Assembly: GCA_019347785.1 (NCBI GenBank)
Contig: JAHWKQ010000109.1
Span: 1-7,537 of the forward strand
DNA: 7,537 nucleotides
Source of the DNA: Actinomycetota bacterium
GTDB taxonomy: Bacteria; Actinomycetota; Nitriliruptoria; Euzebyales; Egibacteraceae
Direction of reading: 5' to 3'
In this document: positions 1-5,954 of the stretch, piece by piece
Layout of the letters: the number at the start of each line of letters is the position of its first letter
Numbering within the stretch: the stretch's first letter is position 1
The notes under the pieces: generated by a model
Told to the model about the DNA's origin: nothing
What the model saw: the letters and a program-made list of their open reading frames with translations, nothing else
Database searches by the model: none
Program-made: the position numbers and the translations under genes

Positions 1-20
1 CCCAACCGTGCGGTGTTCAT
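1..20 (-). CDS. Start of an unidentified gene, cut by the left edge
   Basis: Only six codons and part of a seventh are inside the window: ATG AAC ACC GCA CGG TTG, giving M-N-T-A-R-L. The case for a real gene is the ribosome binding site. GAGGAG lies at 31-26 on the minus strand, five bases before the ATG, which is one of the better Shine-Dalgarno matches in the window. The ATG comes 40 bases after the stop of the EF-G-like gene, on the same strand, with no convincing terminator hairpin between them. That fits a further cistron of the same leftward unit. No function can be inferred from six residues, and chance occurrence of an SD plus ATG is possible. Confidence 0.42.
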
Positions 21-60
21 CCAGACTCCTCGCGTCGGGGGCTCGGGGGCACGGAGCGGT

Positions 61-2097
61 TCAGCTCTCGCTCGCGACCTGCTCGACGATGCGGCGCGCG
101 ACGTGCTCGGGGACCTCGTCGTGGTGGTCGTAGCGCATCGACACGGTCCCCGTGCCGCTGGTGATGGACCGGATCTCGGCGGTGTAGGTCGACAGCTCCG
201 CCTCCGGCACGTGCGCCCGGACGGTCGTCCGTCCCGGCTCGGCCGGCTCGGTGCCCTGGATCCGTCCCCGGCGTGAGGACAGGTCGCCCATGATGTCGCC
301 GGTCAGCTCGTCGGGGACGCTGACCGCCACGTCCATGACCGGCTCCAGCAGGACCACGCCGGCCCGGTCGGCGGCTTCCCGGAACGCCAGGGACCCGGCC
401 ATCTGGAAGGCCATGTCCGACGAGTCGACCGAGTGGTGCTTGCCGTCGGTCAGGCTGACGGCGACGTCGACCATCGGGTAGCCGGCCAGCACCCCCTTCG
501 CCATCGCGTCGCGCACCCCCTTCTCCACGGAGCCGATGTACTGGTTGGGGATCACCCCGCCGACGATGCGGTCCGTGAAGTCGAAGCCGCCGCCGCGAGG
601 CAGCGGCTCCACAGCGACGTGGGCCACGCCGTACTGGCCGTGCCCGCCGGACTGCTTGACGTGCCGGCCCGTGGCCTCGGCCGCGCCACGGACCGTCTCT
701 CGATAGGCGATGCGCTGGGGCACCTGCCGGACGGACACGCCGAACTTGCGCTGCATGCGGGCGAACGTGACGTCGACATGACCGGGGCCGTACGCCCGTA
801 GCAGCAGTTGCTTGGTCTCCGGCTCGCGCTCGACGACCAGCGACGGATCCTCCTCGCTCAGCCGCGCCAGCGTCGTCGACAGCTTGTCCTCGTCACCCGC
901 CGACTGGGGCTCGACCCCCACGGCGTGGAACGGCGCCGGCGGCGGCACCGGCTCCACGGCGACCTGGGCCCCCTTCGCCCGCAGCAGGTCGCCGGTGCGG
1001 ACATCGTCCAGCTTGGCCACGGCCACGATGTCCCCTGCCGCGACCGCCTTGACGGGCGTCTGATCCTTGCCGCGGAGACAGAACAGTTGGCGCAGGCGGA
1101 CGCTGGCGCCCGTCCGCTCCACGGTCAGCGTCGCGTCCTGGTCCAGCCCCCCCGACAGGATCCGCAGGACGTTGATGCGCCCCACGTACGGGTCCGACAG
1201 GGTCTTGCCGACGTACGCCGCGGTCGGCCCGGACAGTGCGGCCGCCCCGTCCCCGGCGCCATCGGCCCGCGCGGCCGGCGACGGGCACTCGTCCACGAGG
1301 AAGTCCGCCAGCAGGCCCACGCCGACGTTGACCTTGGCGGAGCCGCACAGCACCGGGAAGAAGCCGCAGCCGGCGATGCCCCTCGCGAACACCCGCCCCA
1401 GTTCCTCGGCCGCGGGCACCTCGCCCTCCAGATAGCGCTCCAGCAGCTCGTCGTCGTTTTCCACGATCGCCTCGACGAGCAGCTCCCGGTTGGCGTCCGC
1501 CTGCTCGTGGCGCCGATCGGGCACCGGCACCTCGACCGGGACGCCGTCCTTGAGCTGCACGGCCGTGAAGCGCAGCAGGTCGACGACGCCGTCGAACTCG
1601 TGCTCCACGCCCATCGGCATGTGCACCGGCGCCAGACGCCTGCCGCAGCGTTCCCGCAGCGCGTCCACGTTGGCCTGGTAGGCGGCACGCGGGGCGTCGA
1701 GCTTGTTCAAGAAGACCAGTCGCGGCAGGCCGATGCGCTCGCAGGCGGCCCACAGCTGATCGTGCTGGGACTGGATGCCGGCGGCGGCGTCGACGACGAA
1801 GACCGCCACGTCGGCCGCGAGCAGGGCGGGAAAGGCGTCACCGATGGACTCGGCGCCGCCCGGGGCATCGAGCAGGTTGAGACGGTGGTCCCGCCAGGAG
1901 ACGGTCGCCACGGCCAGGCCCAGGGAGCGACCGGCGTCGCGCTCCTCGGGCTCGAAATCCAGCGTCCCGCCGCGCGCGTCCCCGTCCCCGGCCATTCCCA
2001 GCAGTGACTCGGCCAGGGTGGTCTTGCCGGTGCCCCCGTGGCCGAGCAGGAGCACGTTGCGGATACGTGCCGAGTCGATCGGTCCCTCGGTGGTCAC
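61..2097 (-). CDS. fusA2: Elongation factor G-like GTPase (EF-G2 / FusA2 type)
   Basis: A 678-residue translational-GTPase family protein with the full EF-G layout: G domain (about 1-270), domain II (about 290-385), III (about 390-465), IV (about 470-585) and V (about 590-678). Visible motifs are the P-loop GHGGTGKT (19-26), DAPG (77-80), NKLD (131-134), SAK (253-255), the domain IV tip HVKQSGGHGQYG (479-490) and the domain V stretch DELTGDIMGDLSSRRG (596-611). Two active-site motifs are diverged: the His after DxPG is Gly81, and the switch I RGITI is AGRSL (55-59). This marks it as the EF-G paralogue of actinobacteria rather than the main translocase. The related mycobacterial EF-G2 is reported to bind ribosomes without normal ribosome-stimulated GTP hydrolysis, so its role is uncertain. 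The GTG start at 2097 is chosen for its strong SD; a GTG at 2151 would add 18 Gly/Pro-rich residues and has no SD. Confidence 0.93.
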   Translation of the reverse strand: MTTEGPIDSARIRNVLLLGHGGTGKTTLAESLLGMAGDGDARGGTLDFEPEERDAGRSLGLAVATVSWRDHRLNLLDAPGGAESIGDAFPALLAADVAVFVVDAAAGIQSQHDQLWAACERIGLPRLVFLNKLDAPRAAYQANVDALRERCGRRLAPVHMPMGVEHEFDGVVDLLRFTAVQLKDGVPVEVPVPDRRHEQADANRELLVEAIVENDDELLERYLEGEVPAAEELGRVFARGIAGCGFFPVLCGSAKVNVGVGLLADFLVDECPSPAARADGAGDGAAALSGPTAAYVGKTLSDPYVGRINVLRILSGGLDQDATLTVERTGASVRLRQLFCLRGKDQTPVKAVAAGDIVAVAKLDDVRTGDLLRAKGAQVAVEPVPPPAPFHAVGVEPQSAGDEDKLSTTLARLSEEDPSLVVEREPETKQLLLRAYGPGHVDVTFARMQRKFGVSVRQVPQRIAYRETVRGAAEATGRHVKQSGGHGQYGVAHVAVEPLPRGGGFDFTDRIVGGVIPNQYIGSVEKGVRDAMAKGVLAGYPMVDVAVSLTDGKHHSVDSSDMAFQMAGSLAFREAADRAGVVLLEPVMDVAVSVPDELTGDIMGDLSSRRGRIQGTEPAEPGRTTVRAHVPEAELSTYTAEIRSITSGTGTVSMRYDHHDEVPEHVARRIVEQVASES

Positions 2098-2102
2098 CTG
2101 CG

Positions 2103-2109
2103 CCTCCTT
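2103..2109 (-). promoter_or_regulatory. Ribosome binding site fixing the EF-G-like start
   Basis: AAGGAGG on the minus strand, followed by five bases and then GTG at 2097. It is a near-perfect match to the anti-SD and decides the start against the upstream in-frame GTG at 2151, which has no purine-rich element before it. A private strong SD also suggests that this cistron is translated independently of serC, which ends about 150 nt upstream. Confidence 0.8.
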
Positions 2110-2248
2110 GTGCGGTCCGGGGCCTCCCCCACCGCGTCCCCCCGCCTGCACGGCCGGCTTCGCGAGCCGTTCATGGTAGGCGGGGACGTAGGCCTTGGAC
2201 AGGCGCAGATGGCGCGGCGCGGCCTCTGGGACCGGGTCGGCCGGATGC

Positions 2249-3376
2249 TCAGGGTCTGCCGCGCAGCCGGGCGACGACGTGGTCCACAGAGGCCGTCAGC
2301 CTCTCGACGTCGACCTGGTCGACGGCCGGGAAGACGCCGAACCGCAGTTGGTTGCGCCCCAGCTTCCGGTAGGCCTCGGTGTCGACGAGGCCGTTGGCCC
2401 GCAGCGCCGCGCTGACGTCGCCCGCGTCGACGGAGTCGTCGAGGTCGACGGTGCACACCACGTCGCTGCGCTTGGCGGGGTCGTCCACGAACGGACGCGC
2501 GTAGTCCGACCCCGCCGCCCACTCGTAGACGTGCGCGGCCTTGGCGGCGCAGGCCCTGGCCGACGCGGCCAGCCCCCCACGCTCGTTGAGCCGGTCGAGC
2601 TGCTCGACCAGCAGGAACAGCGTGGCCACGGAGGGCGTGTTGTAGGTCTGGTCCTTGCGCGCGTTGTCGACCGCCAGGCCCAGGTCCAGCATCGCCGGGA
2701 CGTGCCGGCCGCCGGCGCGCAGTTCCTCGACGCGGGTCAGGGCGGCCGGGGACAGCAGCGCGACCCACAGACCGCCCTCGCTGGCGAAACACTTCTGCGG
2801 GGAGAAGTAGTAGGCGTCGCAGTCGCCCACGGTGACCGGCAGGCCCCCCGCGGCGCTCGTGGCGTCGACCGCGACGATGCCCTCACCCGGCGGTCTCGTC
2901 ACCGGCATGGCCACCCCCGTGGACGTCTCGCAGTGCGTGAGCGCGTACAGGTCCACCCCGTCGACGTGGCCGAGGGTCGGATGGTCGCCGTAGGCCGACT
3001 CGACGGTCACCGGTTCCTCCAGGAACGGCATCGCGGCGACCTCGTGGGCGAACTTCGCCGAGAACTCGCCGAACACCGCGTGGGCGCTGCGCCGGCGCAC
3101 CAGGCAGTAGCCCGCGGCCCCCCAGAACAGCGTCGCGCCGCCGTTGCCCAGTGCCACCTCATAGCCCCCGGGCAGGGAGAAGAAGGCGGCCATGCCCTCG
3201 CGGATCCGGCGCACCAGGTCCTTGACGCGCAGCCGTCGGTGGCTGGTCCCCAGAAGGGCGGGCGCGGCCGATGCCAGGCGCGCGACGGCCTCCTGGGGGA
3301 CCTTGGACGGGCCACAGCCGAAGCGTCCGTCCGCGGGCAGCAGGGCCGGCGGGATCCGGATGTCCACAGGGTTCAT
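2249..3376 (-). CDS. serC: Phosphoserine aminotransferase, mycobacterial-type SerC
   Basis: A 375-residue PLP enzyme of the class V aminotransferase fold. It transfers the amino group of glutamate to 3-phosphohydroxypyruvate, the second step of serine synthesis, in the cytosol. The protein opens with the FGCGPSKVP motif (19-27), followed by GTSHR (43-47) near the phosphate site. The cofactor Asp lies in VDATSAAGG (170-178, Asp171) and the Schiff-base Lys in YFSPQK (190-195, Lys195). NTPSV (246-250) supplies the subunit-interface phosphate contact typical of the fold. SPQK with CFASEGG and the overall length match the actinobacterial subfamily rather than the E. coli SerC type. The ATG at 3374-3376 overlaps the plsC stop as ATGA. 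Its own SD is poor (GGGCCGGG directly before the ATG), so translation probably depends on ribosomes finishing plsC. No defects are seen. Confidence 0.95.
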   Translation of the reverse strand: MNPVDIRIPPALLPADGRFGCGPSKVPQEAVARLASAAPALLGTSHRRLRVKDLVRRIREGMAAFFSLPGGYEVALGNGGATLFWGAAGYCLVRRRSAHAVFGEFSAKFAHEVAAMPFLEEPVTVESAYGDHPTLGHVDGVDLYALTHCETSTGVAMPVTRPPGEGIVAVDATSAAGGLPVTVGDCDAYYFSPQKCFASEGGLWVALLSPAALTRVEELRAGGRHVPAMLDLGLAVDNARKDQTYNTPSVATLFLLVEQLDRLNERGGLAASARACAAKAAHVYEWAAGSDYARPFVDDPAKRSDVVCTVDLDDSVDAGDVSAALRANGLVDTEAYRKLGRNQLRFGVFPAVDQVDVERLTASVDHVVARLRGRP

Positions 3377-4017
3377 CCCGGCCCAGCCTGGGTGGGGCTG
3401 ATCGGCGCGTACCGGCCGGCCAGGGGCTGGCCGCACAGCGCGGCCACGCGGGCCTGCATACGCTGCGTGAACTCCCGTCGCGACCGGGGGTCGTCGCGCG
3501 GCGGCGCGAGCGGCTCGTCGAAGCGCACCCTGACCACGCCGCGTGCCGGGCGCTGCGCGACCGGCTTCTGGTGGCGCGGCCACACCACCGCCGTGCCGAC
3601 CATCCCGACCGGCACCACCGGGGCCCGCGACGCGGCCGCGATGCGGGCCAGCCCGCTGCGGAACTTGTAGAGCTCGCCGGTCGGGGAGCGGGTGCCCTCG
3701 GGGAAGATGCCGATGATCTCCCCCGCCCGCAGCAGGTCCACGATCAGCGCGATGGCCGCCGTGTCGGCGGTGCCCCGGGCGACGGGGATCATGCCGAAGG
3801 TGCGGTTGACCCAGCCCGCCAGGCCCCGCGCGAGCTCCTTCTTGCCGAGGAAGCGCACCGGGCGGGGCGCGACCGCCCCCAGCAGGTAGTGGTCGAGGAA
3901 CGACCGGTGGTTGGACGCCAGGATCACCGGCCCGCCAGGCACCCACGCCCGGCCGGTCACCTCGGGGCGGTACCAGCGCACGATCACGGGGCCCACCGTG
4001 CGGTGTGCCAGGCGCAT
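3373..4017 (-). CDS. plsC: 1-acyl-sn-glycerol-3-phosphate acyltransferase (PlsC family)
   Basis: A lysophosphatidate acyltransferase-type protein, 214 residues from the ATG at 4017. It would add the second acyl chain to 1-acyl-glycerol-3-phosphate, making phosphatidic acid at the inner face of the membrane. All four family blocks are present in order: NHRSFLD (36-42, the HX4D catalytic pair His37/Asp42), GMIPVARG (75-82), FPEGTRS (105-111) and VVPVGMVG (134-141). The proline-ending tail runs into serC, with the TGA at 3375-3373 inside an ATGA overlap. The start is uncertain. A GTG at 4092, 11 nt after the fabG stop and preceded by GGGGA at a good distance, would give 239 residues with a low-complexity N-terminus. 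I chose the ATG because recognisable family sequence begins there. Paralogues acting on other acyl acceptors share these motifs, so the exact substrate is inferred. Confidence 0.92.
   Translation of the reverse strand: MRLAHRTVGPVIVRWYRPEVTGRAWVPGGPVILASNHRSFLDHYLLGAVAPRPVRFLGKKELARGLAGWVNRTFGMIPVARGTADTAAIALIVDLLRAGEIIGIFPEGTRSPTGELYKFRSGLARIAAASRAPVVPVGMVGTAVVWPRHQKPVAQRPARGVVRVRFDEPLAPPRDDPRSRREFTQRMQARVAALCGQPLAGRYAPISPTQAGPG
3417..3433. repeat. Perfect 7-bp inverted repeat with 3-base loop near the plsC end
   Basis: CGGCCAG, then GGG, then CTGGCCG. It lies inside the plsC coding region (residues C-G-Q-P-L-A-G), 41 bases upstream of the serC ATG on the transcribed strand. A second, smaller dyad (CCCAG C CTGGG, 3383-3393) sits between it and the serC start. 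In the mRNA these could fold next to the plsC-serC junction. There is no U-run, so it does not look like a terminator. In DNA this GC-rich, such a dyad could also be incidental. Confidence 0.45.
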
Positions 4018-4103
4018 GGGCCCCGACGGGGCGGGGGCGCGCTCCGTGACTGCCGACGAGGTCGGCCCGCTCCCCCTGGCCCCTCCCGTCACCGGCGTCC
4101 CCG

Positions 4104-4850
4104 TCAGGCGAACAGCCCGCCGTCCACCTGGACGACGGCGCCGTTGACGTAGCCGGCCTCGTCCGAGCACAGGAAGGACACGACGTCGGCGACCTCCTCG
4201 GGCGCGCCCAGCCGACCGGCGGGGATCCTGTCCAGGAAGCCGGCGTCGTCGACCCCCTCGGTCATCCCCGTTCGAATGAAGCCCGGTGCGACGGCGTTCA
4301 CGGTGATCCCGCGCCTGCCCACCTCCCGCGCGAGCGTCTTGGTCAGCCCGACGAGCCCGGCCTTGCTGGCCGCGTAGTTGGCCTGGCCCGCGTTGCCGTG
4401 GAGGCCGACGACGCTCGTGATGTTGACGATCCGCCCGCCGCGGCGGCGCAGCATGCCCCGTACCGCGGCCCGTGACAGCGCGAACGCCGCCGTCAGGTTG
4501 ACCCGCACGGTGAGGGCGAACGCCTCGTCGGACATCGACATCGCCAGCCCGTCGGCGGTCACGCCCGCGTTGTTCACGAGCACCTCCAGGCCGCCGACGT
4601 CGTCGATCGCCTCGGTCAGGGGCTCGACGGTCTCCCGCAGGTCCGCGCCCACCAGCCGGGCGTCGACGCCGCGGGAGCGGCAGGCGTCGACCGTCCGCTC
4701 GCCGCCGTCCCGGTCGGCGCCGAAGTGCACCAGGACGTCGCGGCCCGCGCCGGCCAGCGCGACCGCCGTCGCGGCGCCGATGCCCTTGGACCCCCCCGTC
4801 ACGAGCGCCCACCCGCCCCGCCGGGCCCGGCCGCCGTCGCGCTCGGCCAC
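4104..4850 (-). CDS. fabG: 3-oxoacyl-ACP reductase FabG
   Basis: A 248-residue short-chain dehydrogenase/reductase that reduces 3-oxoacyl-ACP to 3-hydroxyacyl-ACP with NADPH, the first reduction of each FAS-II cycle. The nucleotide-binding motif is TGGSKGIG (18-25), followed by NNAG (93-96). The catalytic tetrad is complete: Asn118 (in VNLT), Ser146 (in NITSVVG), Tyr159 and Lys163 (in YAASK). The segment APGFIRTGMT (188-197), the PEEVADVVSFL stretch and the C-terminal VDGGLFA ending are typical of true FabG rather than a general SDR. Placement directly after fabD supports the fatty-acid role. The GTG at 4850 is chosen because GGAGG lies seven bases before it. The alternative GTG at 4856 overlaps the fabD stop (GTGA) but has only one base between SD and start. 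The gene begins two bases after fabD ends. Confidence 0.94.
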   Translation of the reverse strand: MAERDGGRARRGGWALVTGGSKGIGAATAVALAGAGRDVLVHFGADRDGGERTVDACRSRGVDARLVGADLRETVEPLTEAIDDVGGLEVLVNNAGVTADGLAMSMSDEAFALTVRVNLTAAFALSRAAVRGMLRRRGGRIVNITSVVGLHGNAGQANYAASKAGLVGLTKTLAREVGRRGITVNAVAPGFIRTGMTEGVDDAGFLDRIPAGRLGAPEEVADVVSFLCSDEAGYVNGAVVQVDGGLFA

Positions 4851-4852
4851 GG

Positions 4853-5794
4853 TCACCCCTCCACCGGCTGGTCGGCACGGTGTGCGAGGTCGGCGGGGCT
4901 GGTGACGACACCGCGGGCCAGCGAGCGGTCGGTGCGCTTGACGAGTCCTGTCAGCACGGCCGACGCACCGAGCTCCACAACCGTGCCGGCCCCCAGATCG
5001 CGCAGGGCGCCAACGGTCTCGCGCCACCGCACCGGGCGGACGAGCTGGCGGCGCAGCAAGGCGGGCCACTCGCCCGCGCCGGCGTGGGGCAGGGCGTCGA
5101 CGTTGGCGACGACGGGGACGCGGGCGTCGGCGAAGACCGCGCCGTCGAGGGCCTGGGAGAACGGCTCGGCCGCGGGCTCCATGTGCGGGCTGTGGTAGGC
5201 GGCCCCGACGTCGAGGTCCACCACCTTGCCGCGGCCCGGACCGCCCGACAGCGCCTCCCGCAGACGCGCCAGCGCCCGCGGCCCGCCCGCCACGACCACC
5301 TGGCCGGGCGCGTTGTCGTTCGCCAGGTACGCGCCGGCCTCCCCGCAGGCCGCCGCGACCACGTCGACGTCGTAGCCCAGGCAGGCCACCATCGTGCCCG
5401 GACGGGCCTCCGCGGCCCGCTGCGTGGCGGTGGCCCGGGCGTGCACCAGGCTCAGCCCGTCCGCGAAGCCCAGGACCCCCGCGGCGACGAGCGCCACGTA
5501 CTCGCCCAGGGAGTGGCCCGCCACGGCGACCGGCTCGCGGCCGCCCCGCGCCTGCCAGGCCTCCAGCAGGACCACCCCGTGCACGAACAGCGCGACCTGG
5601 CAGGCCGCCGGCTCACGCAGCTCGTCCGCCGATGCTTCCCGGCCGAGGCGCGTGACGTCGCGCCCCAGGATGCGGTCGGCCTGCCCCCAGCGGGCGAAGG
5701 ACGCCTCGTCCCGCCACGGCAGCGCCATGCCCTGGCGCTGGCTGCCCTGGCCGGGGAAGACGAGCGCGAGCCCTCGCCCGCCGTGCGCCCCCAC
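4853..5794 (-). CDS. fabD: Malonyl-CoA:ACP transacylase FabD
   Basis: A 313-residue acyltransferase that moves malonyl from CoA to acyl carrier protein to supply extender units for FAS-II. The N-terminal GQGSQ (15-19) and the nucleophile elbow GHSLGEY (93-99, Ser95) are intact. Arg120 (in LVHAR), His201 (in AYHSPHM) and Gln250 (in RRQLVRPVRW) match the substrate-binding Arg, catalytic His and oxyanion Gln of E. coli FabD by motif. Length is normal for a stand-alone FabD. The start is the GTG at 5794, with GGAGG at 5809-5805. The 10-base spacing is a little long, but no other in-frame start codon lies near. It is the first gene of the leftward unit and faces a divergent ABC transporter operon. 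The usual neighbours fabH, acpP and fabF are absent; fabG follows instead. A polyketide-type acyltransferase is less likely given the fabG/plsC context. Confidence 0.95.
   Translation of the reverse strand: MGAHGGRGLALVFPGQGSQRQGMALPWRDEASFARWGQADRILGRDVTRLGREASADELREPAACQVALFVHGVVLLEAWQARGGREPVAVAGHSLGEYVALVAAGVLGFADGLSLVHARATATQRAAEARPGTMVACLGYDVDVVAAACGEAGAYLANDNAPGQVVVAGGPRALARLREALSGGPGRGKVVDLDVGAAYHSPHMEPAAEPFSQALDGAVFADARVPVVANVDALPHAGAGEWPALLRRQLVRPVRWRETVGALRDLGAGTVVELGASAVLTGLVKRTDRSLARGVVTSPADLAHRADQPVEG
4858..4862 (-). promoter_or_regulatory. fabG ribosome binding site inside the fabD 3' end
   Basis: GGAGG on the minus strand is embedded in the last fabD codons (the Val-Glu-Gly end, GTG GAG GGG TGA). 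It is seven bases from the GTG at 4850. The placement favours 4850 over 4856 as the fabG start and implies coupled translation of the two FAS-II enzymes. Confidence 0.7.
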
Positions 5795-5862
5795 GGTGCG
5801 GTCGCCTCCATCGGTCTCGCGGCCTGTACCCGGGCAGCCGTCCGGCGGCCTGGAATATCCTG

Positions 5863-5887
5863 GCCGGCAGGAGCCGGTCCCCGCCGG
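5863..5887. repeat. Three GCCGG direct repeats spaced exactly 10 bp
   Basis: GCCGG occurs at 5863-5867, 5873-5877 and 5883-5887, each 10 bp after the last, about one helical turn. They directly follow the AT-rich island at 5852-5860, in the middle of the divergent promoter region. Such phasing can mark cooperative binding by a regulator. The words are short and all G/C in a GC-rich genome, so chance is a real alternative. Confidence 0.35.
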
Positions 5888-5909
5888 GGCGCATGCTAGA
5901 CGAACTCGC

Positions 5910-5928
5910 GTGAACGGCGAGGTGAACG
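5910..5928. repeat. Two GTGAACG direct repeats 12 bp apart
   Basis: GTGAACG is at 5910-5916 and again at 5922-5928, 27-45 bases before the ABC ATPase ATG. This is a plausible operator or leader position. Both copies contain in-frame GTG codons that could serve as alternative starts for the ATPase, but neither has the AAGGGAGG element that precedes the ATG. Confidence 0.3.
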
Positions 5929-5954
5929 CCGCGGCCCGCGGGCAAGGGAGGGGC

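Larger units (their letters stand above)
5795..5954. promoter_or_regulatory. Divergent intergenic region between fabD and the ABC operon
   Basis: These 160 bases separate two divergent start codons, so promoters for both units are expected here. A small AT-rich island, GGAATATCC (5852-5860), stands out in otherwise GC-rich DNA. It includes TATCCT (5856-5861, plus strand), which has the form of a -10 box. On the minus strand TAGCAT (5898-5893) also fits TAnnnT. Neither has a convincing TTGACA-like -35 at 16-19 bases, so I do not assign a transcription start. The region also holds the two short repeat sets listed separately, which could be operators. Near the ABC gene, AAGGGAGGGG (5944-5953) is its ribosome binding site. 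Confidence 0.55.

Noticed and set aside
808..2007. Long plus-strand open frame (399 codons) opposite the EF-G-like gene
   Set aside because: It is antisense to a gene with clear GTPase motifs. The translation is rich in Arg, His, Gly and Gln with no recognisable domain, as expected when GC-rich DNA suppresses stop codons in shadow frames.
2097..2151. GTG at 2151 as the EF-G-like start
   Set aside because: It would add a Gly/Pro-rich 18-residue stretch and has no SD, while the GTG at 2097 has AAGGAGG five bases upstream.
2156..2170. Small hairpin CGGCT/AGCCG in the serC to EF-G-like gap as a terminator
   Set aside because: The stem is only five base pairs, there is no T-run after it, and the downstream gene is on the same strand.
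2195..3670. Long plus-strand open frame (491 codons) opposite serC and plsC
   Set aside because: It spans two well-supported minus-strand genes and their junction, shows no domain or motif, and has Arg/Gly/His-biased composition typical of a shadow frame.
5..4010. A 12-base match (accgtgcggtgt) at 5-16 and near 4000
   Set aside because: Two copies of a short GC-rich word, one inside plsC and one at the left edge, with unrelated flanks and no pattern. Chance is sufficient.
5452..5811. ATG at 5811 on the minus strand as the fabD start
   Set aside because: This ATG is in a different frame from the GQGSQ and GHSLGEY motifs. Its 119-codon frame is a shadow. The GTG at 5794 is in the correct frame.
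4880..5899. Plus-strand open frame opposite fabD
   Set aside because: FabD on the minus strand has all its catalytic residues. The plus-strand translation is low-complexity and lacks any family signature.
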